Below are positions 13,757-26,658 of a stretch of DNA of 64,000 bases, in pieces. A program made the translations under genes and the position numbers. Origin of the DNA: Himantopus leucocephalus (Eukaryota; Chordata; Aves; Charadriiformes; Recurvirostridae); the NCBI GenBank assembly GCA_003993805.1, contig RSEF01000003.1:65749818-65813817 (forward strand), given 5' to 3'. The notes under the pieces were generated by a model, which was not told the origin of the DNA, searched no databases, and was given only the letters and a program-made list of their open reading frames with translations. Within the stretch, counting starts at the first letter, position 1, and each line of letters starts with the position of its first letter.

Positions 13757-16448
13757 GCAGGGCAGACTGGAAAGTGAGCACTGTGATGAGAAGCCTGGAG
13801 TCAAAACAAAAGAGTCTATGTGGGAGAAGTAATACTGGCAAGAGGAGTGAAGTTAGGCGAAAATTAGATGTGGGTCATGGACAGCCTACAGAATAGATAA
13901 GAAGTGATCAGATTTAGAGAAAGCTGAGAAGTGGGCCTGAAATGTAGTCCAGGATCACTGTGTGTCACTATTTTTTAAATGTCAGCATAAAACTGCAAAA
14001 TTGACAACAAAGTATGTCATCCCTCCAAAGTGATATTCCATGTATGTGCACTAGGTTGTGAATCCCTCCCTGTTGCCCCAGTGCCTCGAAGCGGCAGGTG
14101 TCTGTGTTGGGGACTTGAAAAGCTCAAATGCCAGCGATGATTCTGGTGGATATCTGCATAATAGCACAAATTGTTCTGTGAAGGAAAAGAAGTTGTACAC
14201 AGGTGTCAAAGTCAAGGCTTCGTTAGTTAGGAAATGCCAAGTTTTGATTGCCAGTGCAATCTCTCACTTGCTCCTCTTCAGGGTATACGCCGAGATAATG
14301 TGCAATTGTCTCATTAGCAGTAATCTTTAGCTCATTCAGTGAAGAGGATGATTGTGCTCTGGGGTGTCTCGTAAAGAATCAGTTATTTAATAAAGGGGTC
14401 TCTTGGCAGTAAAACCCTTACTGCATTTGTAGAAAGTTGAGACTCATTGGCAAACAAGGCAAAAGACTTCGGGAAGAGAAAGAATCCCTTTTTCATAAAA
14501 GAAATTGAGCTCTGCTCTCAAAAACCTGGATTCTCTGGAAATTTCGGAGTGATTCTAGGTAGGTCTTATTAAACCAGGTATTTTCACAAGAGGCCATTGA
14601 TAGAATTTAACCTGGGCCCCTGCTCTGGGGTCCCAGGGAGCGAGCTACAGAACTGCTCATTTTTCTCAGCTACAACAGCAGTCAGTGGGAACTTAACCCT
14701 GCAAAATATTTAGGGATAGTAGCACTGTTGTACTTGTGATGGCCAGTGATATACGGAGGTAGCTTTATGGGGGAAAAGGATATAATTTATTAGACCCAGG
14801 GGTACACCTGAAAAAAAAAAAAGCAAGCAAACTTCAGGGCGTACAAGCCCGTGCCGAGAATGAACGGCTCTGTCTGCAGAACAGCCCCCGGTCTGTGTGC
14901 AGCTCGCCTGGCCGGGCGAGAGGCACGGCCCAGCCTGCACAAGGGGTGAGGGAGGCATGTGCTGGGGAAAAAGGAGTTCTCGACGTAGAAAATGAATAGT
15001 TTTCCTCTAGTGTGTTTAATACACTATTAATATGGTTAGTTATGTGCCTGCATGACTTGCAAATGTGAAAATAATGCATAGTTATCTGCTCTGGCATATG
15101 GAAGGAAATAATAGGAAATAAGCAGTTTAGCATCAAATTCAGCTATTAATTACCAAGATGTCTAAGCAGAGAATGTAGTTCAATTCTAAGCTTGATAACT
15201 TTCCCTGAATTCATTTACAGTTTTATTGTCTTTAACAATGTGGAGAATTCTTTCAGTGATTGGTAATGAAAACTTGTCTGCTTTCACTTGAGCTCCTTGT
15301 GTACGCTGTTAAGTGTATTTAAATGGATCCTTTGACTCTCTCCCTGCCACACTGATTATTGCCAATGTCTTCCCCGAATCTCTAGTTTCGGGCTAGTTTT
15401 CTTTTTTCTCCTTTTGAATCGGTGTTCAGACCGTTGCCTTTTTCTCTTTCTCAGCTGCCTCTGAGCATTCATAGTCCTTGGCAGAGTGCCCAGCAGTGCT
15501 TGTCCTCGCCAAATACCGTTCGCGTGCTTTTAAAGTGACACTTGCTTGAGAAAAAGGGAAAACTAGTATCAAAATAAATGGTAAGATCGATACAGGCATG
15601 GCTAGAATGTTAGATCTTGAGCCCATAGCTCTTGGTGATGTATTTGTGATACCCGATGAAATCCTCTTAATTTTTTAAATCCTTGCTGAAAAAGTCACAG
15701 TGTGTGACTTCAATTTATTTCTCACTTCTCTAGAGAAAGTTTGATGTTTTAGCAAGTTGTCTTTACATAGGAAATCTTCGAGCAATGGGGAGAGACAATA
15801 GGGTCTAGGGCTTTGTTGATATACCCAGGCACCCCTTCAACATGTTTTAAGTTACTTGCTGACCTCTTTATTAATTGCAGCGTTTGAGTTAATCATAATT
15901 GATTCAAGTAAAGTGTACTTAATTTTCTCCTTATTTCTAGGGAGACGTCATTTGCATGTCTAAAGAAGTTTTTGAAGGTATCTGAGGTCTTGCTGGCGCG
16001 CACAGAAAGATAGCATATGCATACTTAGGGGCCCAAGCTGTGAGGCCCTGCCCAGCCCTCCCTGGGGGTTCCCCACTGCTTCCAGCCCCCAGGGCGCCCC
16101 CAGACCCCATAATACTGTCATGTGACCACTGGTAGCTTTTCGTTGACTTTTTTTCAAAGACAACGTCTCCATCCTACATTTTCTAGTCCTTTTCCTCCTC
16201 CTGGAAGAAGGAGGGTGGATGTGTTTCAGCTGACCCTTGGCTCCGTGTGTTGCCTTTCTGCCTGGAAAGTGCAATGGTGTATTGCAGCTGCTTCCCAGGA
16301 GAATTGGGGAAGCTTGAGAAATACAGGATCTCCACTAGAAATGAAGGAGACACCACATGCCTTTTGCCTTTCCGAGCGAAAAATGCACTTGTAGTCCTGA
16401 TCTAAGTAAGGTTCTGGTTTTTGTAGCTCAGTTCTGGGTATTACTGGG

Positions 16449-16557
16449 CTTTGAGCAGCCTGGTCTAGTAGGATGTGTCCCTGCCTATGGGAGGGGGGTT
16501 GGAACTAGATGATCTTCAAGGTCCGTTCCAACCTGAACCATTCTATGATTCTATGAA
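16449..16557 (+). mobile_element. CR1 LINE fragment, 3' UTR
   Basis: A short plus-strand CR1 tail. It starts at ctttgagcagcctggtctag, carries ggttggaactagatgatctt and ends with the diagnostic tandem terminal repeat attctatgattctatga. The intact terminal repeat and low divergence suggest a fairly recent, strongly 5'-truncated insertion. Confidence 0.93.
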
Positions 16558-19500
16558 TATGGAAAATAAAATAACTCACTGCAGTGTCTATCTAGAGGAT
16601 TCAATATTTATTATTCAGCAAATATGCAAAATACCTGCAAATTAAAGTAAGAAGTTTTCACTGGATTCATTTCTTTGGGTTTTGAATTGAATTGTTTGAA
16701 AAAACAACTTTTATGTTACAAGTACATCTCAGCTTGTTTCCAGCATAAGGGTGCTGCTGATTTTCTGCAAGCTGAATTTGCATTTGTCATATCAAAAATA
16801 CTACTATTTGCCTGATAGGCTGAGCTGCTGTCTTGTAAGGTAGAGATGACCATGAGTTGTACCTGTCCCAGCGTTTCCCAGGCTTCCGGGGCCAACCAGG
16901 TTATATTCCCTGTGCCTCTGCAGCTGCTATCCCATCACCACCACACCGGGCTGGAATCATTGTCCCAGCTATTTGAACTTAATCACCAGCAGAGTTCAAC
17001 TGTGAGTTCTGGATTAATGTTCAAGCAGCAGAGGAAATTTTTAGGAAAGGTCAGCACTTTTGAGCAGTGTGGAATATAACCAGCTGTGAAGATGGAGAGA
17101 TAAGATGGGGCTCACTTTATTGTACCAGGTTATAAATTGATTTCTGTGAGATGATAGGTATCCTCACACTTGCATGAATTTTGATGCGTGTTTCTTACCT
17201 ACTGTTAGTTTTAATGATATACTGATACAAAAGGTTTTTTTAAAAAGTTAGTTTCTCTTAATTAAAGTTCAGGGTTTTTTCTCCAAGATAGAAGTGAGGA
17301 TATGTCCCTATACGTGCAACTATTACCTGTTAAAATAATTATTTAAATGCGCAAATGGTAAGAACCTGCCTTAAATTTTGATTTTTCTTTAATTATTTTT
17401 TTTTTTTTATTTTTAACCTGGGGTCATCTTTTCCTGCAGTGCTGTGTTAGCAGCTGTGCTTTGGTTTGCATTGTAATGGCTCTGTATTTGCAACAGAAAC
17501 TCAGAGAGGTAATCTTAGAGACATTGAAATTTGCATCAAAAGTTTCAGAGTATTTTTAGGTTGCTGATCTCCAAAATATGCATGCACAGCACCATTTTCT
17601 CCTATCCCTGATATTAAAGCAGTTTTCAGGGAAATTGTGCTACATGTTCCAGTAAGTTGTTTTATTTTCCTTATTTCACTTTTCCTAAACTCACTGTAGC
17701 TGGACAGAGTTGGCTAGCAGCAAGGTGGCAGATGCAGGCAGAGTTGGAAGCCGTGTAAAATATCTGAAAACCTGGTATGGTTGTGGCTTTACTGTCTTCA
17801 TTCCCACCTCTGCTGCAGCTACTATCCAAGGGTGAGAGCATGAGTTTGCCAAGGAAGGGAATCTTGACTTACCTCCAGCTCTTGTCCTTTATCCTTCCTA
17901 AGCTGAATGCAGCGGGAGACAGGTTGTGGTCTGCTTTTCCTTTCCTACCCCTTGCTCACGCTTTTATTACCACTGGGAGTGACAGGGAGCAGAATGGAGC
18001 TTGTTTGGGCTGGGATGCATGTGTCAAGTCGGTATGAGGGCTAAGGGGACTAGTTCTGAGGTGTGAGGGAGGTGTTCTCATCAGAGATCCTCTCCAAAGG
18101 CCCCCTCCACCACTACAGCAAGGGCCATGCAAGTTGTATGTCCTCTTATCCTTGGAGGACAGCAAAATTCAATTTTGCCTGCAGTGCTGCAATGTTTTAA
18201 AGCAGCCTCGGCTGGACAACAATGGTAGGTGCTTTAGGACTAGAGAGGACAGAGCAAGCTCAATGCCAAAGCTGTGATGTGTTTTGTGCATTGTGGACAT
18301 ACCGCTCAACATTTTACATGGATTCCTTGTCTTTAGAGGTTCAGAAGCAGCAATCGTTAACCTGAGGAACACCTGGGCAGCTTTCTTAATAAGCCAGGTT
18401 GTGCTGTGACTGCCTCCACATCCCAACCCACCAGCTTCCTCCCTTATCCCCTGGGCCTTCACTCCAGCTGCTCTTGCTGCTGGCAAACGATGCCCCCACC
18501 TCTACTGGTAACCCACCTTGGTCCCTGCAGCTGTTAGCCGGTGTGGACAGGCTGGGGAGATGCCTAGCACTAACTGCCGTCTCATCTTGTCGAGCTGCTG
18601 CGAAATCTGGCCTCGTGTATAACCATTTCGTTTCCTTGTGGGACACATAAACGGTGACTTAGTTCTGCCTGAGCACCAGGATAGCATTTGTGAAAGCTAT
18701 TAAAAAGTTTGTAGATGTCAAGTAAATGTATATGATTAAATAAGTGATTCAACTAGTATAATTAACAGATGGCAGGAACAATTATATATTCATATTTCAG
18801 GCCAACAACATTTGGTAGATATAATTACTTTACAGGTGTTAACTGCCCTTTATCGTGAAACGAGGTGTCTCTAAACACTAGAGGTACTCTGCAAAGTGAC
18901 TTGTGGTTATAAACTTACAAGGAGGTTAACGGCTCTCCTTTTGCATGCGATGTTGGAAAGCTAAATTCAGCTTCTCGGTCTGATACCAAATCTAAGAAAG
19001 TGGAGGGAAAGAGGTGAGCAGGTGTTATATCATCTGATTTGTGTAACAAGGCACCAAATATTACAATGGGTTTAAAATTCTCTTTGGCATTTGAGAGATG
19101 CAAAGTCCAAACAGGCAGGCGTTCAGGGAGGAAGAGACAGCTGGTAGGAAGAACTCCTTTGATTTTTTTCAAAATTAGTGTGTTTTTTTCTTATGTAGAA
19201 GAGTAAATTGCATGTAATTTGGATTGGATTCTAGTACAGATTGTGATGACTTGTGGCCAGAAGAGCAAAAATGAATAAGTAGGTTGTGAGTTTATGCTCA
19301 TTTAGTAACTGATTTTTTTTTTAATAGAACCAAAATTTGTTAATTCACCATAAGCACTACATAATAAAGTTTGCCAAAAGTTACATATACAGAACACTTA
19401 CAGAAACAATAAATTGTATTTTTTGAAGGGTCTTTGTTTTCTGCTTTACATTTAATATTTGCATTAAACAAGAAGAATTAGAAGAATCCGATGAAAAAGA

Positions 19501-22044
19501 AACACTTTTCATTGGCAGGTAAATAGGAAGTTAATGAAATTCCACCATTTCCGTGGATGGAGGGGATAAGGTATACAATCAAGAGCAAAGTCTGATCCTC
19601 GACTTTCACCTTTCTTGATATTTGGTACCTAGAACTATCAAAACCTAAGATTTATTTATTTATTGTATGAATTATTATTAGTAGTAGTGGTATCATGAAT
19701 TATCATTTCTGCATTGCATGATTTTGATTCGGGCAATTAGGTTTGTAGCCTAATTTTTTACTTTTGTTTGGCATCAAACATTGTTATTTATTAAACAATT
19801 TAGGCAGCTTAAACACTAGCTGATCATACTCAATATGTCCGCGTTGAAAGAAATATTTATATTTATACACAGTGTTTTTTCTTCTGTTGATGCTGGTCCT
19901 GGTTTTCAGCTGTATTTGTCTGAGGACACAGCAATGGTTCTTTTCAAGGTGTGAGAAGGTATGTGTTAGGGAACATGGAGCGGAAATGGTGTTGAAGGGG
20001 GGAAAAAAACAAGTCAGGGAACTTGTATCTCTGATGTGAACTGAGATAGAGTGGGAAATCTTAATGTTTGTAGGCACTACCACTGAGTACTGTAGCACAG
20101 GTTGCATAGAATTGTGCAGTATAAAAGGCTACTACCATGCTTTAGAGAATTGGGAGGGTCTGGGGGGTGGGCAGCGCTGAAGCTACGGGATCGCTGTCTG
20201 TGCTGGGCATGGCGCTGGTTGAGTTGCCGTGATCATGTCTGTCTCGATGGGTGCTTGAATCTCGAGACCTGGAGCATAAAGAAACCTTCCTAATCATTAA
20301 AATGTTTATCTCTTTGATAAGTTTTCCTGTAGTAAAAATGTCACATGCATTATTCTGGTTATGCAAAATTGCAGCACATGGCAAAAGGTCAACAGTAGCT
20401 GTCAAGATTATCAGAGAGTAATTGTAGCAGCTTCATGGCATATCAAATGTGAAGGCTTTTATTTAATAATAGTTCACGTGGAGTAGCTGGGAAGTAAATA
20501 TCAAATCCAAAACAAATGCTATGTGAAAGGAATGTAAGAGGTTTATTTTTTTCACTTTGTGGGTTTGTTGCTCGGGCTCGCTCAATCATTTTGAGTCCCT
20601 CTATCGCTACAGCAGATGTTTCATCTCCTCCATCTCTGATTATGTATTTTTGGCAGTTTTGAAATCTCTGAACGTGTGAGCTGATTATATCTTAATTTCT
20701 TTCTTTTATAACCTTCAAAAAAAATTTTTTTTTCAATTTTTAGTCTTACTAAAGAGCATGGAAATGTACCATTTCAGCAAAATGACGTTCTATACTGGAC
20801 TGGTTTTATAACATGACATACTTCCAAACTGAAAGGCTGTCCTGAGCATGCACAATTAGATCTTCTTGGAACAGTTTTGACAAATGCTGCTTGACTTGAG
20901 TTGTGCATTAGAGGCAAACAGGATTGTTGATAGTTTGCTATTTTCTTACAGAAGTGTCATATATGCAAAAATAAAATAATGCTGCAGACTTAATCCCATA
21001 TGGTTGAGGGAAGGGAAAGAATTCTGTGTTATCTACTGCAAAGCCTGGAAGTATAGGGCAATATGAAATAAAAGGAAAAAATGAAGAAAACTGTTTAAAA
21101 CAGGTGCTAGGTGCATTCCAAAGTCCAGAAAAAAAAAAATATACAATTTTTTTCTCCTTTTTTTCTGTTTTCTGTTAAGAGAGCACCAAATTAAATATTT
21201 GGATTAGTTTTTTAATTTATTCATTTATTATCATAAGTGATAATAAACTGTTGAGGGTGGCTGGTGCATTATGCAGTGGGTACATAGTAGAACTAACCAA
21301 TTAAAGCTTGGTTTAAGCAACTTGGATTGCTGTATAATTCAGTGCTAAGTGACAATTGCTTCCTACCGTTTTAGCATTGAGTCGGTCTGTTGAACCCACT
21401 TTCACGGTTAGGAAGCACTTTACTAATTTTGAGTACTGTGTATCCTGAACTGGAGTATTTGTCTTATATGGATTGTAGTTTTACTTCTTTTATAATTACA
21501 GCAGTTATTTAAAAAAAAAAAAAAAAGGTTTAGCTAGAGATTCCTTGCAATAGAAAATAGCGTTCAGCCTTTTACTTGTTTGGGTTTATTGGGCAGGTAT
21601 TCAGAGACAGAACTGGCTAGCAAAACATAACCAGGTGTAAAAATACAGTATTAGGGCTTTAACAGTGATTTATTAATTCTGGCACTATTACAGGGAATGA
21701 ATGAATTTTCTATAATGGTTATTTAATATGGATTGCTGTGTCTATGCTGTGTGTTGTCGCTATTACAGAACCTCTAACCTGCTTGTATTTGTGAAAAAAA
21801 GTCTTTAGATTTTTCTTATCAAAACATTCTTTTTACAAAGTGTTATTTTGTTCTGTGCATTTGGGGGGAAAACTTTTTTACTGGACTTTTTTTACCTGGA
21901 CTTCAGCTCCTAGTGTAAAGTAGAATAGAGTGCATACTTGGGGAATTTTTTGACTGTGTTAATTCAATTCAGACTGTGAAATTTCCTGTGCTGGAATTCT
22001 GTTTTATTTAAAACTTAGTTAATTCAGCATCTACTTTCTGGACC

Positions 22045-22063
22045 AAAAAAAAAAAAAAAAAAA
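22045..22063 (+). repeat. Poly-A run, 19 bases
   Basis: An uninterrupted run of A in intronic sequence. Similar shorter runs lie at 21511-21526 and 29506-29520. None is attached to a recognisable element. Confidence 0.9.
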
Positions 22064-23975
22064 TTCAATTCAACAGCTTGTTTATTGATTCAGAGTATTC
22101 AATTGCAAGACTAAAGGAAAATGGATGAGGAGGCAATCCACTCCTCCACACAGCATAGCCCTAAGACTGTCTGGACCTGAGATGTTTCTTCTCTATTAGC
22201 ATGTCTCATTTTGATGTGGAAAGGAGGTGGGTGGAGGGGAATGGGGGACTGGTGTCCCAGTTGTAACTTTGGGTGGTGTTGGTTCCTGTCTGGTTTTGTC
22301 CTCTTTGACAAGAGGTCTTTGGAGATGCCCCATTCAGACCGAAGCCTGGGAAACATAGAGAAGATAGGAGAGGTCCTGGCACTGGTGGAGAGAAGGTGGA
22401 GAGTCTGAAGTATATTAATCTTGATTTTAAAAATGCTTTTCTGATTGTTGTGAAGACAATCAACACATTTTGTGACGTTTTTATGTTCACAGTGAGTGCC
22501 TCAGTTCTGTAGCTCTTGTTTGCAAGTAATAAAATGCAAAGCACCTTAGATTTTTGCCTACTTATTGCTTAAATTTTTCTGTAGAGCTAATTTATGAACA
22601 AATTTGGCTGGTTCTTATGTGGTACTGGTGTCAACAAATGTGCTATGCTTTCAGGCTCAGCCTCAGTCTGAAAAGCTACGGGGCTCATTCTTAGACCTAA
22701 ATCCATGCCTGGACAGCAGTGTCTCAAAAGGATGGTAGAAAAGCAAGCAATTAGGAATCTCCTTTCATATAAACCCACAGCAGTAACACTTAAATTTCTA
22801 ATGCATTTTTTCTTTTAAATAATATTATGTTGGTAATGCCAGAAGATAGTGTTTTGAAAGGGAAAAAATCTGATACAGAATAGCAAAAGAAGATTAGCGG
22901 AACCCATCTGCTTTTATTTTAGTTGTGTTGATACTTGTTCAGATATTTGAGTTATTTGGCTTTGAAAACACTAAAGAAAAACAAGCAAAACTGCCAGTGC
23001 AATCCCAGTGGTGTGTTTTCCTGACCAGAAGCTGCAGGAGCATTTTAAATGGGCAGGAGGATTAGGTTTCAGAGAGGTGTCTTTACGTTTGGCCTCTGAC
23101 TCTAATTCGAGTTGTCCTTGGGGAAGCTTCAGTGACTTTCAGTGAGACACTAGTCTTTAAGAAAAAAAAATTGTATGATTGTTTTTTGCAGCCAAGCATG
23201 ACTTCTTTTTTTGGTGGTGTTTATGTAGGGAGATGGCGTAACCCTCTTTCCCACTGCATTGGCATTCTTTTCTGGTTTTGTTGTATTTTTCTCTGCAGTT
23301 GATAATATGACATTATTGTCATATTTTAATTCACACAAATGTGTGTATATATGTTCTTCATTTTGGGTGACAAGAAAAGTAAATTAGTAAAGATGTTTGT
23401 AGATAAGGTTTGCTGCCCTTCACTTTAGCCTGTTGTGTTTACCTTTAATATTTTGCGTCTCGTGATTGCAGAGTGCAATAAAAACTGCATTTTGAGCTGT
23501 GAAGTGAGAATCTGCAAAGGCGAGGTAGCTCACTATATAAGTTTATGATATTACACTCATCAGAATTTTGTACTTGCTTTAAGATTTAAATTTGGGGGTT
23601 GATTTTTGCTTTTTTTCCTCCTCTGCTAGTTTAAAGTAGAGATAGTATAAATGGTATGGCTTACTATCTACATACAAATGTAAATAAATGCATGTGTCTG
23701 AAAGAAGTAGTACAGAAACCCAAAAAGAATTTGGGAGGTTGTAGATCAGCAGTCAGCAATAGTTCTTGGACTAGTGTTACAATAAAAACAGAGTAGTAAC
23801 TAGGAGGAGAGATGTGATTTTGTGGGTATCACCGACACTGATACCCTGTGTGCACATCTGGTGTTCATGCTTTTAACATACTGATGAAAATTTCAGGGGA
23901 ACGGAAAAAAATGCCACAAAAAGAGTCGTGGCTTAAGGTGTAGTCATACAGTAAGTGACTTAAAGATCTCGATCA

Positions 23976-24300
23976 TTGAATTTGACCAGAGAGAAGGTGG
24001 AAGGTGAATATATAGCATATAGGGGAAAAATAATACCAGGTACAAAAGGCATCTTTCCTCTAGAGGAGGCAAAATGTAAGAACCTCAAACGGCTGCATGC
24101 TGAGGTCAGGCTCATTCAAATTAGAAGTAAGGCACACTTATTTATCTTTAACAGTGAGGCTATTAATCATTGGAACAAATTACTGAGAAAAGTGGTGGGA
24201 ACAGACAATTGCCATAAATTATAACTCCCTGAGGAATTACCACTGGATTCAGTTATTGGTTTCACCAAAGAGGCATATTATGGAATCCAAATACATTATC
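23976..24300 (+). mobile_element. Probable ancient CR1/L3-like relic
   Basis: An open frame here reads LFIFNSEAINHWNKLLRKVV after EVRLIQIRSKAHL. This resembles the C-terminal end of ORF2 in older amniote CR1-like elements (a 'N..V.HWN.LP' motif). It lacks the typical avian CR1 3' UTR. The match is by eye only and the edges are uncertain. It is most likely a decayed LINE fragment rather than a gene. Confidence 0.5.
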
Positions 24301-26509
24301 TGGAGGAAATTGAACTCAAGCAGTAGCACAAGCCACACAACGCTAGGATATTATCAGCTGTGCAGTACCAAAGCGTAATCATAATTGTAATTGTAGCTAC
24401 AGCTATGCCATTTGTTTTTACTTCATAACAGTATCATTAAAATGATTTCTCATCCTCTTGTCTTTTTTCATGGAATGTTAAGGAAATGAAAGTTGTTGGC
24501 TTTTCATACTCAAATGGAGATGAGTGTAACACAAATTTTACAACTTGACTTACCTTTACAAGGAGTCAATATCATTTCGTTTACAATATAATCTGGTATC
24601 TTTTGGCTTTATTGTGTGTCTTTCTCAAATGCCAAATGCTGATTGTTATAATCGGGCTTTTAAATTGCTGTGTAAGCAGTAGGCTACGTAAAACTCTGTT
24701 TCCAAACAGTTCTGTTAAAGGCAAAGCTGTTTCATTTGTGGGCTATTTAATTTAAATTAATTTCTTACGAGTCTGTGGATAAGTTCCTCTTCTGGTATTT
24801 TATATTTAGGTAAATTTGAATTGATGTAGGATCTATTAATCGTGATAAAAATAATTAAAAACAACTGGGAGTATTTTGGATCCTTTGTAAGATAGATAGC
24901 AATTTTCCTAGCATGCTACTCAGTCATGACCTGATCAAAATAGCTAGGCAAGAATGAGAGTTCAGAGCCAGCACCAACAAAGAAACCAACCAGACATTTC
25001 AAATAAATTTCCTTGAGGGTTTTTGTGTCTAGAAAAAAAAAAACCAATGGAATTTAAATGGAGAGCAGATTAAAAAAACCCACCAAACTCCTCGGCAAAT
25101 GAAGGAAACTTCATTTTGTACACCATGCCTTAATTAGGCAGCAGTGTTTGTGTCCAAAAGAAGACAAGCAGTCTGTTGTCACATTGGGATGAATGCCTGC
25201 TGGACGTGTTTCTTGAGGGACATATTCCTTGGGAGCCAGACTGCAAGTAGAGCATGGATTACATTCTTTGCTTAGAAACTTCTATAGCCGTGGTGACTTT
25301 TTCTCTGAAACCGTTCGGGAGTTATGCTCGAAATACAACCTGTGTGCCCTCTTTTCAGACTATACGCCCCCTTTCCTGCAGACTATGTGTCACTTAGATA
25401 AGCCGGTCTTGCAGCCCTGGCAGAAATATCTGATGATAGACTTCATTATTAAATAAGCTAGTTCACCCTCTCAGTAACTGGCTTGCTTTAAATGCTTAGC
25501 TGTGAAAGTCCTATTCTATCAGCCTCCTCGATCACTGTATAAAGCCTTCCCTCAAAAGCAGTTAATACAGATTACTCATTTTGTTGTAATGCTGAAAAGA
25601 GCGCTGCGCTACCATGGCACTATAGCAGTTAGAATAGCACTGAAAGCATAAATTTCATTCATCATACTGGTGATTACAGCGGCAGTACAGATCACAAAAG
25701 TGTAAGGATATTAGCCAATTTCTTACAGGACTCCAATACGCATGATTTTGTCTGGATGTCAAAACATTGGCTTCTGTGCCACGTACATTCAGATTTAAAC
25801 TGCTGCCCTTTCCCATCTTTCTTTTCATTTCATTAAGAAGCAAAGGCAATATACTTAGTTGCATCGCTGAATGCTCGTGATGACTGAGTTCTGCTCTTGA
25901 GTTTTATTACAGTGTCCAGTAGAAGTAATAACAACCCAATCCCTCCAAACAAAAAACCAAAACAAACAAAAAACCCTACCCAGCAACAAATTTCAAGTAG
26001 ATATGTACAGTAACCTAAAGGTTATTAAACAGGACAACCCCAAACCATTTCATTTACACAGCTGCCCCTTGCCAAACCTCTCTAAATAATGGTGGAAAAT
26101 ATGCAGAGTACAGTGAATCGATTGGTTCTGTTCTCTACCATCAGGTGGTTTGCAGAGAGGAGAGCTGAATTTTTCTGTTCAACTTTTTTTGCATATTACA
26201 TTTAAATACAGCAATTATAAATTATTTTAACAGGAAGCAATGCTTCTGATATTCTGTGAACTGCATAGTTGTATGTCAAATAACATGAATCAAGGTGAAA
26301 TTTCAGTGAAAGGCATGCAGTCTTGTCATCAACAAGAGATCAGTGCCAGATGCTGTGAAGCACAATTTAAAAAATTCCAGCGTTTTTTAGGGAATTGTGG
26401 AACACTGCTCTTCTGTCTTGTTCCAAACACCAAATAGTTAGAATTCAGCTCAAGCCTTGAAGCTGGATTTATACCTCCAATATATCTTCCATGCCTGCTG
26501 TCCTAAGAG

Positions 26510-26658
26510 GATGTAGAATCTCCTTCCTTGGAGATATCCAGAAATAGGCTGTACAAGATCCTGAGCAACCTGATATAATTGCTTTGTGCTGGAGGTTGGG
26601 TTATGTGACCTCCAGAGGTCTCTTCCAAGTTGAACTGTTTTATGATGCTGTGATTCAA
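26510..26658 (+). mobile_element. CR1 LINE fragment, 3' end
   Basis: A plus-strand CR1 tail. It contains ctccttccttggagatatcc, then gagcaacctgatataatt, the 3' UTR core gacctccagaggtctcttcc and the ending tttatgatgctgtgattc. It is moderately diverged and 5'-truncated. Confidence 0.88.

Noticed and set aside
22223..22250. G-rich stretch that could form a quadruplex
   Set aside because: Only three runs of three or more G are present, one short of the standard pattern.
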